Source: Phoebastria nigripes (lineage: Eukaryota > Chordata > Aves > Procellariiformes > Diomedeidae). Taken from it: a stretch of 64,000 bases of DNA. Both the position numbers and the translations under genes were made by a program. The stretch is taken from positions 63,630 through 127,629 of the forward strand of contig JAYKAV010000305.1 of NCBI GenBank assembly GCA_035582835.1, in the 5' to 3' direction. Below, piece by piece: positions 1 through 55,965 of the stretch. Every line of letters begins with the position of its first letter. Positions within the stretch are counted from its first letter, which is position 1. Under the pieces are notes generated by a model. That model did not search any database. It was not told the origin of the DNA and saw only the letters and a program-made list of their open reading frames with translations.

Positions 1-2650
1 ATACGAGTGTGGAAAAGACACTGCTACACTCATGGCACTTGTCTGGTGCAGAATATAGTACCTACCACTATGGTGACTCACCCATTAAGTACTAGCTCGG
101 AAGTCTAGTTTCTTAAAAATTAGGGGAGACAAAGAATAACTGTTGATTCAAGGCCCACACAGGTGTTAGAAGCAGTTATCTCCAATTTTCAGAACAACGG
201 CCACATAAATAAACTGTTCAACGACCTCAGGCTATGGCCCAGACTCCAGTGGAAAGAGGCTTAGCAAAATACTATGCCAGACTAAGGACACAGCAAACAC
301 TATACAGGACTGCATGGGAACTCTAACTCCCCAACCTAGAAACACAAAATTTGACCAGTGTGGAATCAAAACACTAATTTTACAAAGGAATTTGGGGATT
401 ACTTCAGAGTAAGAAACTCAGCCACGGGTTAAAGAAGAGCAGTACAGTTTGCCTCAAGCTCCACATGTACAGGCTGGACAAACCACCAATCCACAGGTCA
501 TTTATCAGGAAAGTTATGCGCACTAGAGCAAACTGCTGCTTTCTACTGCAACAAGAGCCCCTCAAGGGTGAGAGGGTATTGCCTGTGACACTTAAGAAGC
601 CAGACTTGTTCTGCCCGTTCACGTAAGATGGCTGCAGAGACTCTGATGCTGAACAGGAACTCAGGGAAATGGTGCTGGTAGCAGATGGAAAAAAAAGGGA
701 AGTTTGCCTGTCATAATCAGTATAACAGAGAGATCTAGAACTGTTTAAACAAAGTTTGGAGAGAGAGTTTCCAAGATAAAACAGTTGCCCCAAAAGAGGA
801 TAAATGTGAATTTGCAGTGGGAAGACTTCCATCTCAAAAGCACTGAGGAACTCAGCAGTTTGCAGCAGCGGCACATGGGCAAAAAGAGCATATCATCTCT
901 CCATCCACTGAGAGACAGGTTCCCACCAAAGAATAGCTCTGCTGTAGCCAAGGTAGAGCTGTGGTGTGATCCAAATGCTGTTTTGCAAAAGGTAAATTAA
1001 TTTCATTACTCATTGGGATAATGTCTGGCAGCTCAGAGGGCCAGTGAACAATGATATAATCCTTTCAAGACTTGGGCAAGAGAGACCAAAGAGCAGACAT
1101 CAGAAACATGTCTGAAACCTATTTCAGAACAGCTATGGAAAGTGTAAGAATTAAATTTTCATTTCACTTCTGTCAAAGAAAATGAAAAAGATGTGGAATT
1201 CAACACCACCAAATGGTAGGATGGATAAGAGTAATTTCCTGCCTGGGACTGGCCAGATAAAGTGGAACTGCAATGTACTGGTCTTCTCCCAAGGGCCAGA
1301 TGGAAAGGAGCAGGTCGGATCCCACAGGAGCAGCAGGAAGGTGTCCAACTGCCCTGTTCCAGAGCGCTGTAGTACTCTGTTGATGTTGTCAACCTCTCCA
1401 ATGTCAGGAAAGGAACACTGGTTCCTCCCTGAAGGTAAGATGATGAGACAAAGTTCCTGTTAGGAAAAGGGGAGGTACCCAGAGTACCAAAGAGGGCAAG
1501 GCTGATGAGACACACAAGTTCAGGTTCATGCTCCTTAGGAACACGTATCTGGGTAGTTACTTTGCCCCTACACTGATGGGATTTATATTGCTTTTGAACA
1601 TCTGCTTCTGAAATTGACTGCAATATGATGAAATAAAAGCTGAGCACAATAGATGATGCTACAACCTTTAAAAGACTCAAGCAGATACGTTATATTCTGT
1701 CATAAACTTAATGACACCTAAACACAACTTGTTGCCAGTAATTTTCCTAATTCTTTCATGCAGCTTTGATGTTCTGCTGTGCATAGCTTTTCAGAGATAA
1801 GGCCTAAAAGAGTCACTGCATGCACGTATGCAGTGACTTTTTGATGACTACACATGTACACACAGAGCAATCCCCGTCAACAGGAATGACATGACTTGCT
1901 GGCTTGAAGGAATCTTTAGACCTGAACAGGTTGAACTGAGGATGAACAACTAAATGCTGTGCTGGGAAGTGAAGTTCTCAGGTCAAAGCTGCAGACTCGT
2001 CAGCTCTGGCTTGCATACCACCGGGGACCCATTTCACACAAACACACAGACCAGAAGGTATTGCAAACAAAACGGGAGGCAAGCAACTCAAATATGAAGC
2101 TCGGATTTTAGCCATCCACCAATCACAATTAATAGATCATTAAATTTAACTTTTCACTGCATAGCTCGGATACACCACATCAGTTTCTGCACAGACTGAA
2201 TTCCTTCAGATTTTGGATCTTTAGTTCAGATTCCTATTATCCGAGACGCAGGAGATGCAGCCATCCTGTTTTAGTCCATTTCAGAAGGAGAATTTGGTAT
2301 ATTTTTCCACTGGGCAACTCAAGTGTTCAGCAAAGTATTTCTGGCCTTCAGGATTCCTGGGTTCAGCCTGTGGTTTAGAGGGGGACAAGGCGTGCGCAGG
2401 ATGCAAGGACAGCCCCACTTTGCTCAATCCCTTCGGATTTCAAGATGAATCAAAGGCACAGGATTGAAGCAAGAATATTTATGACTTTACATACTCTCTC
2501 TATTAATATATTTTAATAAGTATGGGCACATTCGGCTGCTTGTCCTGAATGACTTCCCAGAGCGTTCACCAACTGCACACGCTGCCAGCTGCAGGAACCA
2601 GACAGCCGTTGAAGTCCACACACTCTCTCGCAGGCCAGAGGCTGACAGTC
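1..2650. other. Upstream region, no gene identified
   Basis: AT-moderate DNA upstream of the CpG island. Several open frames of 60-173 codons occur on both strands, but none has a recognisable domain, flanking splice sites or codon bias, so I treat them as chance. A short perfect hairpin lies at 1811-1838. In human, the lncRNA TUG1 is transcribed away from MORC2 on this side, so this stretch could hold exon or intron of a - strand noncoding RNA. I cannot recognise TUG1 by sequence. Confidence 0.4.
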
Positions 2651-2811
2651 TCCGGATGGATTTCAGCGGCGGGGTCTCTCCATCCAGCTGCATCCCTCTG
2701 ATGGAGCCGCGGCCCCTGCACATGGCACCCAGAGCCGCTGCCATCGCACCCGCGACTCCGGGGGACATGGAGGCTTCTGCTGCTCCACCCCGGCGCCCGA
2801 AATTTACTCAC

Positions 2812-3240
2812 CGCAGCCGCCTCCCCTGTCTGAGAGGCACCGGGCTGGGTGGCGCAAGGTCAGGCCCCAGTGCCCCCCCCGCTCCCCGCCGGCCCCCGCG
2901 GCGGTCGGGCCCCACCATTCCGACGGGGTTTCCTCAGGACGCGCGGGCTGGATGCTGCACCCGCTACCGGGCGGCCTCCCCGGCGCGGCCCTCCCCTCCC
3001 ACTCCGCCCGCCCTTGGGGAGGCCGCGGCGGCTGGTCCCCCGGCGCTGAGGCGCTCGGCTGCCGGCGGGGCGGAAGCCCGGAGAAGGGGCGGGGGGGGGT
3101 GGTGTCCTGGAGGGGATCTCGTGGACGTCCGCGGGGCCTGCGCGCGCCGCACTCACCCGCTCCCACCCGCCTCTCGCCAGCCGAGCGCGCCCGTCACGCG
3201 GCCACACAGAAGCCGCAACGGCCCGCGCCATGGCTCTCCC
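2812..3240 (-). ncRNA. Candidate divergent transcript first exon(s)
   Basis: Two - strand consensus donors (GTGAGT, intron first bases at 2811 and 3156) sit in the CpG island, as expected for alternative first exons of a transcript running away from MORC2. No conserved protein is evident. By synteny with human the expected product is the lncRNA TUG1, but I see no sequence feature that proves it. The exon 5' ends are unknown. Confidence 0.3.
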
Positions 3241-3342
3241 GTCACGTGCCAGGGCCCGCCCAATGGGCGGTGAGCGATTCGGCCCCGCCCCACCGGGCGG
3301 GGGCGGCTGCGGGGCGCGATCGCAGTCGCGGTGGGGACAAAG

Positions 3343-3713
3343 NNNNNNNNNNNNNNNNNNNNNNNNNNNNNNNNNNNNNNNNNNNNNNNNNNNNNNNNNN
3401 NNNNNNNNNNNNNNNNNNNNNNNNNNNNNNNNNNNNNNNNNNNNNNNNNNNNNNNNNNNNNNNNNNNNNNNNNNNNNNNNNNNNNNNNNNNNNNNNNNNN
3501 NNNNNNNNNNNNNNNNNNNNNNNNNNNNNNNNNNNNNNNNNNNNNNNNNNNNNNNNNNNNNNNNNNNNNNNNNNNNNNNNNNNNNNNNNNNNNNNNNNNN
3601 NNNNNNNNNNNNNNNNNNNNNNNNNNNNNNNNNNNNNNNNNNNNNNNNNNNNNNNNNNNNNNNNNNNNNNNNNNNNNNNNNNNNNNNNNNNNNNNNNNNN
3701 NNNNNNNNNNNNN
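3343..3713. other. Assembly gap (371 N)
   Basis: A run of 371 N inside the CpG island. It probably hides part of the MORC2 first exon and core promoter, and possibly the first coding segment. Avian GC-rich promoters are often lost in short-read assemblies. Any reading frame that passes through it is meaningless. Confidence 0.98.
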
Positions 3714-3795
3714 CCTGCGCCCCCCGGGGCGGCCCTCTGTGTGCCCGCGGCAGCGGCCGCGCCATCCCCCCGGGCCGCGGTGGCTGGGGCGGCAG
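3714..3795 (+). other. Probable 5' noncoding exon end of MORC2
   Basis: The sequence after the gap is extremely GC-rich, has no ATG in the visible part, and ends with GGCAG followed by the consensus donor GTGAGTATG at 3796. It lies about 6.9 kb upstream of the first recognisable MORC2 coding exon, in the same orientation and within the CpG island. I read it as the 3' part of a 5' UTR exon. If the first coding exon is instead in the gap, this donor might belong to a different first exon. Confidence 0.5.
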
Positions 3796-4085
3796 GTGAG
3801 TATGGGTGCGCCCAGCCGAGGCCGAGCCGGCCTGGCGGGGCAGAGCTGCCCCCCGCCGGCCCCATCACCGCCGGCCCGCATGTCCTGGGTGCCTCGTGGG
3901 CTGCTCGCGGCTCCAGCGGCTGGACGTGCCCTGGCAGGGCTGTCATTGTACTGTGGGCGGGCTTATAGAGAATAATGGTGTGTGGAGGGGACAGGCCTCC
4001 GGGGGGGCTCACGGGAGGAGGCGGGTGTAGCCTCTAGGTCAGCCGTACCCTTATGGCTGCACCTCCGGAGAAATGCATGTGCTGG

Positions 4086-4635
4086 TGTTGTGGTTTAACC
4101 CCAGCCAGCAACTAAACGCCACACAGCTGCTCGCTCACTCCCCCCCTCCAGTGGGATGGGGGAGAGAATCTGGAGGGTAAAAGTGAGAAAACTCATGGAT
4201 TGAGATAAAAGCAGTTTAATAACTGAACTAAAATAAAGTAAAATAGTAGTAGTAGTAATAATAATAATAGAATATACAAAGCAAGTGATGAACGATGCAG
4301 TTGCTCACCACCTGCTGACCGGTGCTCAGCCAGTCTGCGAGCTGGGATCGCTACTTCTCGGACCACGCCTCCTAGTTTATATACTGAGCATGATGTCATA
4401 TGGTATGGAATACCCCACTTGCCAGTTGGGTTAGCTGTCCTGGCTATGCTCCCTCCCAGCTTCTTGTGCACCTGGCAGAGCATGGGAAGCTGAAAAGTCC
4501 TTGACTAGTGTAAGCACTACTTAGCAACAACTAAAACATCAGTGCACCATCAACATTCTTCTCATACCAAATCCAAAACAGAGTACCATACCAGCTAGAA
4601 AGAAAACTAACTCCATCCCAGCTGAAACCAGGACA
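4086..4635 (-). mobile_element. Solo LTR, ERV, copy 1 (reverse)
   Basis: A 550-bp LTR in reverse orientation. Read on the - strand it starts TGTCCTGGTTT and ends AACCACAACA. It is flanked by a perfect 5-bp target duplication, GCTGG, at 4081-4085 and 4636-4640. The LTR contains a TATA-like TATATAAAC segment around 4375 and a simple AGT/AAT repeat near 4243-4270. There is no internal retroviral sequence, so it is a solo LTR left by recombination. A 5-bp duplication fits an ERVL- or ERV1-like family. Confidence 0.9.
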
Positions 4636-4640
4636 GCTGG

Positions 4641-6542
4641 CCATAGTGGCTGTCATCCCTCCACAGCAAATCATTTCATTCATGCCTGAATATTTTGTGC
4701 AGGTGTATTTCAAGCAGGAATATGACGTTCTTCTTCTGATCAGCTTTTTGAAGCTGCTGTGGCTTTTGCATGTCACTGATGAATCCCCCAAACTAAAATC
4801 TGAGAAGAGACAAAGTTCTTTAAAATGGGTTACTTCTGAGTGCGTGTCTAGAAAGTGGGAAGCGCCACCAGGAAACTGCTTAGCAGGGTTAAGCACCCAT
4901 CTGAGACCTGCATGTTGCACATAAGCCTTGTAGTGCCACGTACAGAAGAGTTTAAAGAAAGAGCTTGTTCTGGCAGAACTGCGGTGGAAGAACAATGTGA
5001 ACTACACTTCACATTTCTTCATTTTGATCAGCTGGTCACCGGTGTAAGATTGTCTTCTAACGTGGAAGAGTTGACTCTTACTGTTACCATCTATAGAAGA
5101 AGAAATAAAGTGTAGGCTTATCTTTTCACTTTCCCTTTTCGGTGTGCAAAGACAAGCTTAGAGTGAAGGACCACAGTGGTCTGCAGCACTCTAAAGACTT
5201 CTGATGCACGGAATATGGGCGACTTGATTTCAAAGTAGATCTGACTGGTTTTGTTGGTAACACAAGATACGTCTGCAAGAGCAACTAAGACGAATCTCAC
5301 TTACATGTGCCAAGAGCATTATGATCCATTTCTTTTCAGGATCAGGAAAGTAATGGGTTTTGCACGGGAGAAGAAACCTAGNAACAGCCTGGTGTCACCC
5401 TTGGGTCCATGTCTTGTGGCTTTGCTCTCTGGCTTCGCTGGTAGTGGTTGCATGTGGAGTGAACAGTCTGATGCCTGAAGATGATGGACAATACTGAGTC
5501 ACATTCCTGGTGCTGTCGCTGATTTGTGAAATTCTGATGTCCAGCTGCAGAAAACAAATGTTTTTACGGATTAGAAGACTGTATGACAGAACTCTGTCAG
5601 CAGCTTGTGTTTGCCTGCAGAACACCAGAACTCTGGTGGTCTTCATAAGAAGATAATGTCTGTGCTGCAGAAAAGGCTGATGTGTTGTTGCTGCCCTGAA
5701 GTATTAAATACTAAAGCTACTTCATGTTGCCACCATACTTTCTGTTCTGCTTATACTGCTGGTCTACTTCCAGTGTGCTACATGTCTGCAATACATAACT
5801 GCATTACAAAATTGTTAGGAGGAGCTGGAAGCTAATGCATATGACTAAGCCAAAGCCAGGGCTTTTCGTCCATCGTGAGTGAAGAGCCTTTTGAGATTAT
5901 GGGGATCAGTGCATAAGCCAAATGCTTCCCTAAGAATGCAAACGGAAACAATGGAATTCATTTTTAAAAGCAAAAAACCCCCAAACCAACCCACGACAAA
6001 TAAACAACCCCCCCTGCTCCCTGAAGAAAAAAAAGAGTAAAAAAAAAAAAAAAAAGACAACTCCAAACCCAACCCAAGAACAGCATAGGGCTTTTGATAA
6101 CGGAGACTCTTGTGTTTTGGACTATTCTCTCTTGCTGAGGAAAACCATACCATCTCAGACAAATTTCATTTCAGTGCTAAAGATGTTCTCATAGTCATGG
6201 AGGTAGAAGTTCTTTAAATTGCAGTTAAAAATCAGCCATCTAGCTGTTGAGGCGCAGAAGGAGACCATGACTCATTTTTTTCTCCTTTTTTAAAACTTTC
6301 TTTAGGAGGAGTTTTAGTATGTCTAACACAGAGTACTCGGTCTTAAGTGCTTTACAGAAGCCAGTTTATCTGGTCCCTGAACTTGAGGACTTGCAGCAGA
6401 TCTTTTCAATAGCTTCTTAATGCTTCCATGTCTGATGGCAAATTTCACAGCATGTACCTGAATCACTTCAGTTGCCATATTCTTTTTAATAAAATTACCA
6501 CTGTGCTTTTCCAAGCTTTCCAAGTGCTTTTCTTGATGAATA
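4641..6542. other. Intron sequence, no gene seen
   Basis: Unassigned DNA between the first LTR and a CR1 fragment, within the presumed first MORC2 intron. It holds an A-rich run at about 6020-6057 and a single n at 5382 that may mark an unresolved assembly joint. I looked here for the missing first coding exon and did not find it. The small open frames have no recognisable content. Confidence 0.5.
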
Positions 6543-6849
6543 GTTGAGTGGGGACAGACTTTTTAGTAGGGCCTGTAGTGATAGGACAAGGGGGAATGGT
6601 TTTAAACTAAAAGAGGGTAGATTCAGACTAGATATAAGGAAGAAATTTTTTACGATGAGGGTGGTGAGACACTGGCACAGGTTGCCCAGAGAGGTAGTAG
6701 ATGCCCCATCCCTGGAAACATTCAAGGTCAGGTTGGATGGGGCTCTGAGCAACCTGATCTATTTGAAGATGTCCCTGCTCATTGCAGGGGGGTTGGACTA
6801 GATGACCTTTAAAGGTCCCTTCCAACCCAAACTATTCTATGATTCTATG
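6543..6849 (+). mobile_element. CR1 LINE, 3' fragment
   Basis: Truncated CR1 non-LTR retrotransposon. It contains typical CR1 3' text: GGTTGCCCAGAGAGGTAGT, a GGTTGGACTAGATGACCTTT block, then CCTTCCAACCCAAACTATTC and the terminal ATTCTATGATTCTATG repeat. Only the extreme 3' part is present, covering the end of the reverse-transcriptase ORF and the short UTR. It cannot encode an active enzyme. Confidence 0.93.
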
Positions 6850-9800
6850 TGAAAGTTCTTTTAGATCCTAGGATGAAAATCACTCTGCATAAGCACATGA
6901 AAATTACCCATGCATTGTTTTTATGACTTCCCAGAGCCACCTGCTTGCCTTCACATTGGTTTTCCTTAAAAATTAAATGCTGCTACTTTAAGATACTTCC
7001 AAAGCCATTCATTGAGATGATCACAAAAACACACCTGAGCCCAACCAACTTGTTTTTGCGTATTTTGAAAATTTGTAATGCAAAATTGAAGGAGTTTGTT
7101 AAAAGTTGAACAGCTGAAATTGTCTTCTAACAGTAGGTAGGATTTAGCTTGTGATTGAACTTGAGGTTTTTTTCTATAACTAGAATTGTTCTGTTGAATG
7201 CAGCTGGAGTAGAAGGTCCCTCAAATAGAAAGACTTCAGAGTGACCGAATGGTGGACTTGAGGAATACTAGTAGTAACAGACCAACAACATCTCCCTACC
7301 CCCTGAGCTCTCCCATTTCTTCTTGTGCNTGTTTTCTGTTCTGACCTGAAACGGAGTGCGGTACTGAGAGGATAGCTCTTGATTTTGACGCAGATGCCAA
7401 ACTTAAACATTTTCCCAGATGTGGCCTCCTTCAGAACAAAAATGAAGTCTTACGTCTTTCATTAGTAATTAGGTACTTGTCTGACTATGCAGGATCAGGA
7501 CTCCAGCTGGGTTCAAACAGGGATGATCCTCTATGAACTGCTCACAAAATAAGCTTTTCTTCCCTTGGGATGTTATTCCAAATGGTTGTTTGTAGAGGTG
7601 TTTGAAACCAGTCATGTTCTACAGAGTTGTCTGACTTGACCTTTTGTAACCCAGATTTCAATAAATTGACCGCATTGGACTTCCCTGTTCTGTTTCTTGT
7701 CAAGCCTACACTCCTGCATGGAGCTGTCTGGAATGAAAGTTGGAAGTTGTAGGAAGGTCCAAGGCAGTCTGCTTCCACCAAGATGGGTTGTTGCTGAGAC
7801 TACAGATTTTGGTAACACTTCTGCCACTTCCATGTGTCATTTCATCAGTTGTATGACCAGGAATAGTTGTATTTCAAGTGCTCTGACTGATGGAGGTTAC
7901 TATTGCCTCTGATGATGCCCATCTAGCTCACACCTAAGTATTTCCAGGTTATGTGTGAGCTCTGATAGACTCCATTTTGCCAACGGCTTGCTTCATGTTT
8001 TTTAAATTTATGTTGCAAGTAAAATAATCCCAAGCTTTTTTTGGGAGGTGGGAGAAAATTGTCACCAGTTGATAATGGTGGATATTAAGTATTTCAGGCA
8101 CTTTTGACTGTAAGGCAAGACCATGGTTTTTGTTAAAGCTGAGTTGATTGAATCAGGCCAAAGCACTTCATGTGACTTTAATTAGATATTGACAAGATAA
8201 GTGTAAGTGTTGAGATTAATATACTGAATAGAAGATATTTATAGTGTATATAAATTTTTGTTAGTGATAAATAGCTGGAGTGGATTTCACTTGCTTGTAG
8301 CAAGGTTTCACTTTGCCTGTGTCAGCACAAGAGGTTCCAGTTTTGGTAGATGTTCAAGTTGAGTATGGTGTCAGGCTACGTGGAAATCATGTTTTCTCTT
8401 GCCTCTCTTCTTATCATCTACAGCTACGTTTTCAGCTATTTTGTTCCAATGTGGAAATGCGTATCTGTATCTTAGTTGCATCTTTTCCTTAGTTTGAAGC
8501 ATTCTTTAAATTGTAGAGTAATGCTCTACAATTCTTTAAATTGTTAGAGTATGCTGCTAATGAAGCATAGTTACTACTGCTAAAGCATCCATTTGCTTAT
8601 GGGTTTTTCCTGACATGGGTTACTTCCTAAATAAACTTCTGGGATGTTGATTTGTGGAGCTGAATAGGTGCTCGTAAACTCGAGGGAGCACCTGAAATCT
8701 GTGCACAGGAAATCCTGCTCAAAGGAAAGAATACCAGCTTTGAGCTTCTGTGGAAGCTTTCTGATTGGGAAGATAGCCTTCAAAGCACCATTCCCTTCTG
8801 TCTCTTGTCTCTGTGTGGGCAAGTGGGAGCTTGCAGAGATGGAAATCTCCATTCTCGTGGTTCTGATGATAACTTTGAAAGCTGATGTGTTTTACCTCTG
8901 ATTGGAGCTGGGTTGATGGGTTAGATCTCATGACATTGAAGATGGATATGAAAGTTCATTTTGTGATCATTAGCGTTATGGACAGCTATATATTTTATGT
9001 GTGGGAAGTACCTATGTATCTGTTCTTCGAGAGCTGAAAATATGAGTAAGTGCCACTTTCTGTTTGGTCACCTGCTGGCCTTTTTGTGTGGTAGTGAAAG
9101 CAGGTTGTATGTGAAGAAGTTTTGTGCAAACTGAAACATGTTGATAAAAACAGTTTCTGAGGACTCAGTCTCTTCATCGAGCATCCTAGAGGAGCAACAA
9201 ATTCCAGCAACTGTTTCTCCAGGTCTTGTAGCTTCTGTTAATATTGGGGTTGATGTGGCTCATCTACATTTGAAATAATCGTTAGATTTTGAAGATAGGT
9301 CACCAAGTTGGGCGTTCAGTGGAGATATTACAGTAATGTTGGCAGGCAATGTATTGTAATGATTTTATTAGCTCTTTAAGGTTTTCTCACCATGTATCTT
9401 CTTTCAAGGTTGAGGCACATAACTAATGGCTTTCAAACGGGTGCTGCTTATAAAAGGTGGCAGTTAAGAGGCTGGAAACTAAACATAGCTTTTGAGATTG
9501 TGCTGAAGTGGCACCTGGCTACATGATTTTAGTGTTGAGTTTGGAAGGTGGTGTGGTACAGTGGTGGCAGAAGACTGTCTTTCTCTGGATTAGGAGCAGT
9601 TGCAGCTATTGGAAGTCTCCCAGGATCTGGAAGCTTCTTCCTGTCAGAAGTAACTTCTGCAAAGTGAATATGGGCATGGGGGAGATGGACCTTATGCATA
9701 ATCCTCATCTGTCCGTGTTTTACATATGGGCAGTGTTTAGTTGCCGTAAAGAGACCTATCAATGTGGTGAATAATTAAGAATTGATACGAATTGTTGACT

Positions 9801-9902
9801 GGTTCATAGGCTGGTTCGTTAGGTCAATAATTTTCTTGGTTGTGTCTGTTTGCCATGCGATGTTTTTTAGACCATAGTGAGCAGCAGTTTGTTGAATCAC
9901 AG
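6850..9902. other. Intron sequence, no gene seen
   Basis: About 3 kb of AT-moderate DNA in the presumed first MORC2 intron. A single n is present at 7329. A near-duplicate 30-bp unit with an internal hairpin lies at 8501-8555. No exon, RNA gene or repeat family could be assigned, and the first MORC2 coding exon was not found here. Confidence 0.5.
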
Positions 9903-10457
9903 TGTCCTGGTTTTGGCTGAGATAGAGTTAATTTTCTTCCTAGTAGCTGATATAGTGCTGTGTTTCGGATTTAGTATGAGAATAATGTTGATAACACACT
10001 GATGTTTTAGTTGTTGCTAAGTAGTGTTTACACTAGTCAGGGACTTTTCAGCTTCCCATGCTCTGCCAGGTGCACAAGAAGCTGGGAGAGAGCATAGCCA
10101 GGACAGCTAACCCAACTGGCCCGACGGGGTATTCCATACCGTATGACATCATGCTCAGTATATAAGCTGGGGGGAATTGGCTGGGGAGCAGGGATCGCTG
10201 CTTGGGAACTGGCTGGGCATCAGTCAGCGGGTGGTGAGCAATTGTATTGTGCATCACTTATTTTGTATATTCTATCATCATTATGATTATTATTATTATT
10301 ATTTTCCCTTCTTTTTCTGTTCTATTAAATTATCTTTATCTCAATCCACAAATTTTACTTTTTTTTTTTCTGATTCTCTCCCCCATCACACTGTGGGGAG
10401 GGGAGTGAGCGAGTGGCTGTGTGGTGTTTAGCTGCCGGCTGGGGCTAAACCACAACA
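9903..10457 (+). mobile_element. Solo LTR, ERV, copy 2 (sense to MORC2)
   Basis: LTR of the same family as the copy at 4086-4635, in forward orientation, starting TGTCCTGGTTTTGG and ending AACCACAACA. It carries a TATA box (TATATAAG, 10159) and an ATTAAA signal (10324-10329), with an ATT repeat between them. A CACAG direct repeat lies at 9898-9902 and 10456-10460. The second copy overlaps the last two LTR bases if the element is taken to end in CA. It ends about 207 bp before the first visible MORC2 coding exon. Confidence 0.9.
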
Positions 10458-10664
10458 CAGAGTCTCCACGGGGCAGCCTGTCTGCTGTGTGTCTGCCTCT
10501 GGTAGACAGTAAAACGCTCATTTCTAGTCTGCTGTCAGCAGCAGATGTTAGTATTGTTGACATACAATTGGATTTGTTTAAAATGTGGTTGAGATTCTCA
10601 TTTATTTAAAGGTCTCCCTTTTTAAGTGTCAGTGTAACCCTGCTGATTCTGTGTTTCATTGCAG

Positions 10665-55082
<44,418 letters not shown>

Positions 55083-55965
55083 GCAGCCCCAGTACAAGTC
55101 CTATAGAAGTGCAGAGGAGCTGGCTGCTGCGATGGGAGATACGGATTCCTGCAGTGGAGGACTATGGCAGCTGATGAGGAGAGAGGGTTTTTAGACAGTA
55201 CTTATGTTGTGTTGGTGTACAACTTGTTCTTGTGACTTTACATGAAAAAGACATTTGTGCTGTTGGCAGGAAAATTTTTAACATTGTAGTTCGCTGAATC
55301 TCTTCCTTTTGTTTATAAATATTTATTTTTAAAAGAAATAGGAACTGTGCCTGATATGATGGGAGGGTTGCTCTGTGTTTTTAGTGAGGTAAAAGTGCGA
55401 GTACCTTTTTTGCATCTGGGGTATATTCATATGCTAAACCTGGAAGACCAGAACATCCTGCCTAGCAGGTTGTCTCAAGTAAGAACCTGGCAGCAACTTA
55501 AAAATAAGCCTTGAGTTATGGAAGAGGAGGTCAGGACTTAGACTTCAGAGATTCTGAACTTGGGCTAGAGAAAGCCAAGTCAGGAATTTGAGCTACACGG
55601 AGGAGATCAAAACACAGTCCATGTGTGAGCTTGAGTGGAGGGGATGAAATCTTGGTGGTTCTGAGGGGGTTGGGGGTAGGGGATTGGCACTTGCCAGCGC
55701 AGTGAGGTTCCCAAATATGAGGTCTCTGTAAGCAGGTGGAGTTGTCACCATGCTAACAGTCAGAGGCTGAGGATCTTTTTAGAAGAGGATGACTTCCTAG
55801 GCTGCTCGCAGTGGGTTGTGATCATCAGAGGGAGAAAGCTGGAGTTCAGATTCTTTTCTAGCAGTCACCTTATTGCACACTTTTGCTGCTGTTTCTTTGA
55901 GACATAATTGCAACGGCAGAACAACTCCTCAACCAGCTGAAAATAAAGTGACCCTCTTTTCTGTT
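55083..55965 (+). other. MORC2 3' UTR (end uncertain)
   Basis: Sequence after the stop includes AU-rich elements (TTTATAAATATTTATTTTT at about 55312-55330), often linked to mRNA stability control. The first canonical AATAAA is at 55942-55947, followed by a T/GT-rich segment, so the transcript may end near 55965. A further ATTAAA lies near 56388. The true cleavage site is not proven. Confidence 0.45.

Larger units (their letters stand above)
2650..4020. promoter_or_regulatory. CpG island, probable bidirectional promoter
   Basis: Very GC- and CpG-rich stretch interrupted by an N block (3343-3713). It contains an E-box CACGTG at 3243-3248, a CCAAT box at 3260-3264 and GC boxes around 3281-3300. 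A strong + strand splice donor (GGCAG|GTGAGT) follows 3795. On the - strand, GTGAGT donors start at 2811 and 3156. Opposed donors flanking a CCAAT/E-box/GC-box core are what a divergent promoter would show. In human, MORC2 shares such a promoter with the lncRNA TUG1. Which start sites are used cannot be seen. Confidence 0.7.

Noticed and set aside
1159..1680. 173-codon - strand frame, and a 156-codon frame at 404-874
   Set aside because: No recognisable motif and unremarkable composition. Chance frames of this size are expected in 64 kb. They could lie in a noncoding transcript.
2860..4012. Several long frames of 180-340 codons across the N block on both strands
   Set aside because: Their length comes from translating N as open sequence. 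The flanks are GC-rich CpG-island DNA with no conserved protein.
4053..4085. ATGGCTGCACC considered as the MORC2 start
   Set aside because: The residues do not match the conserved MORC2 N-terminus and the frame runs straight into the LTR without a donor.
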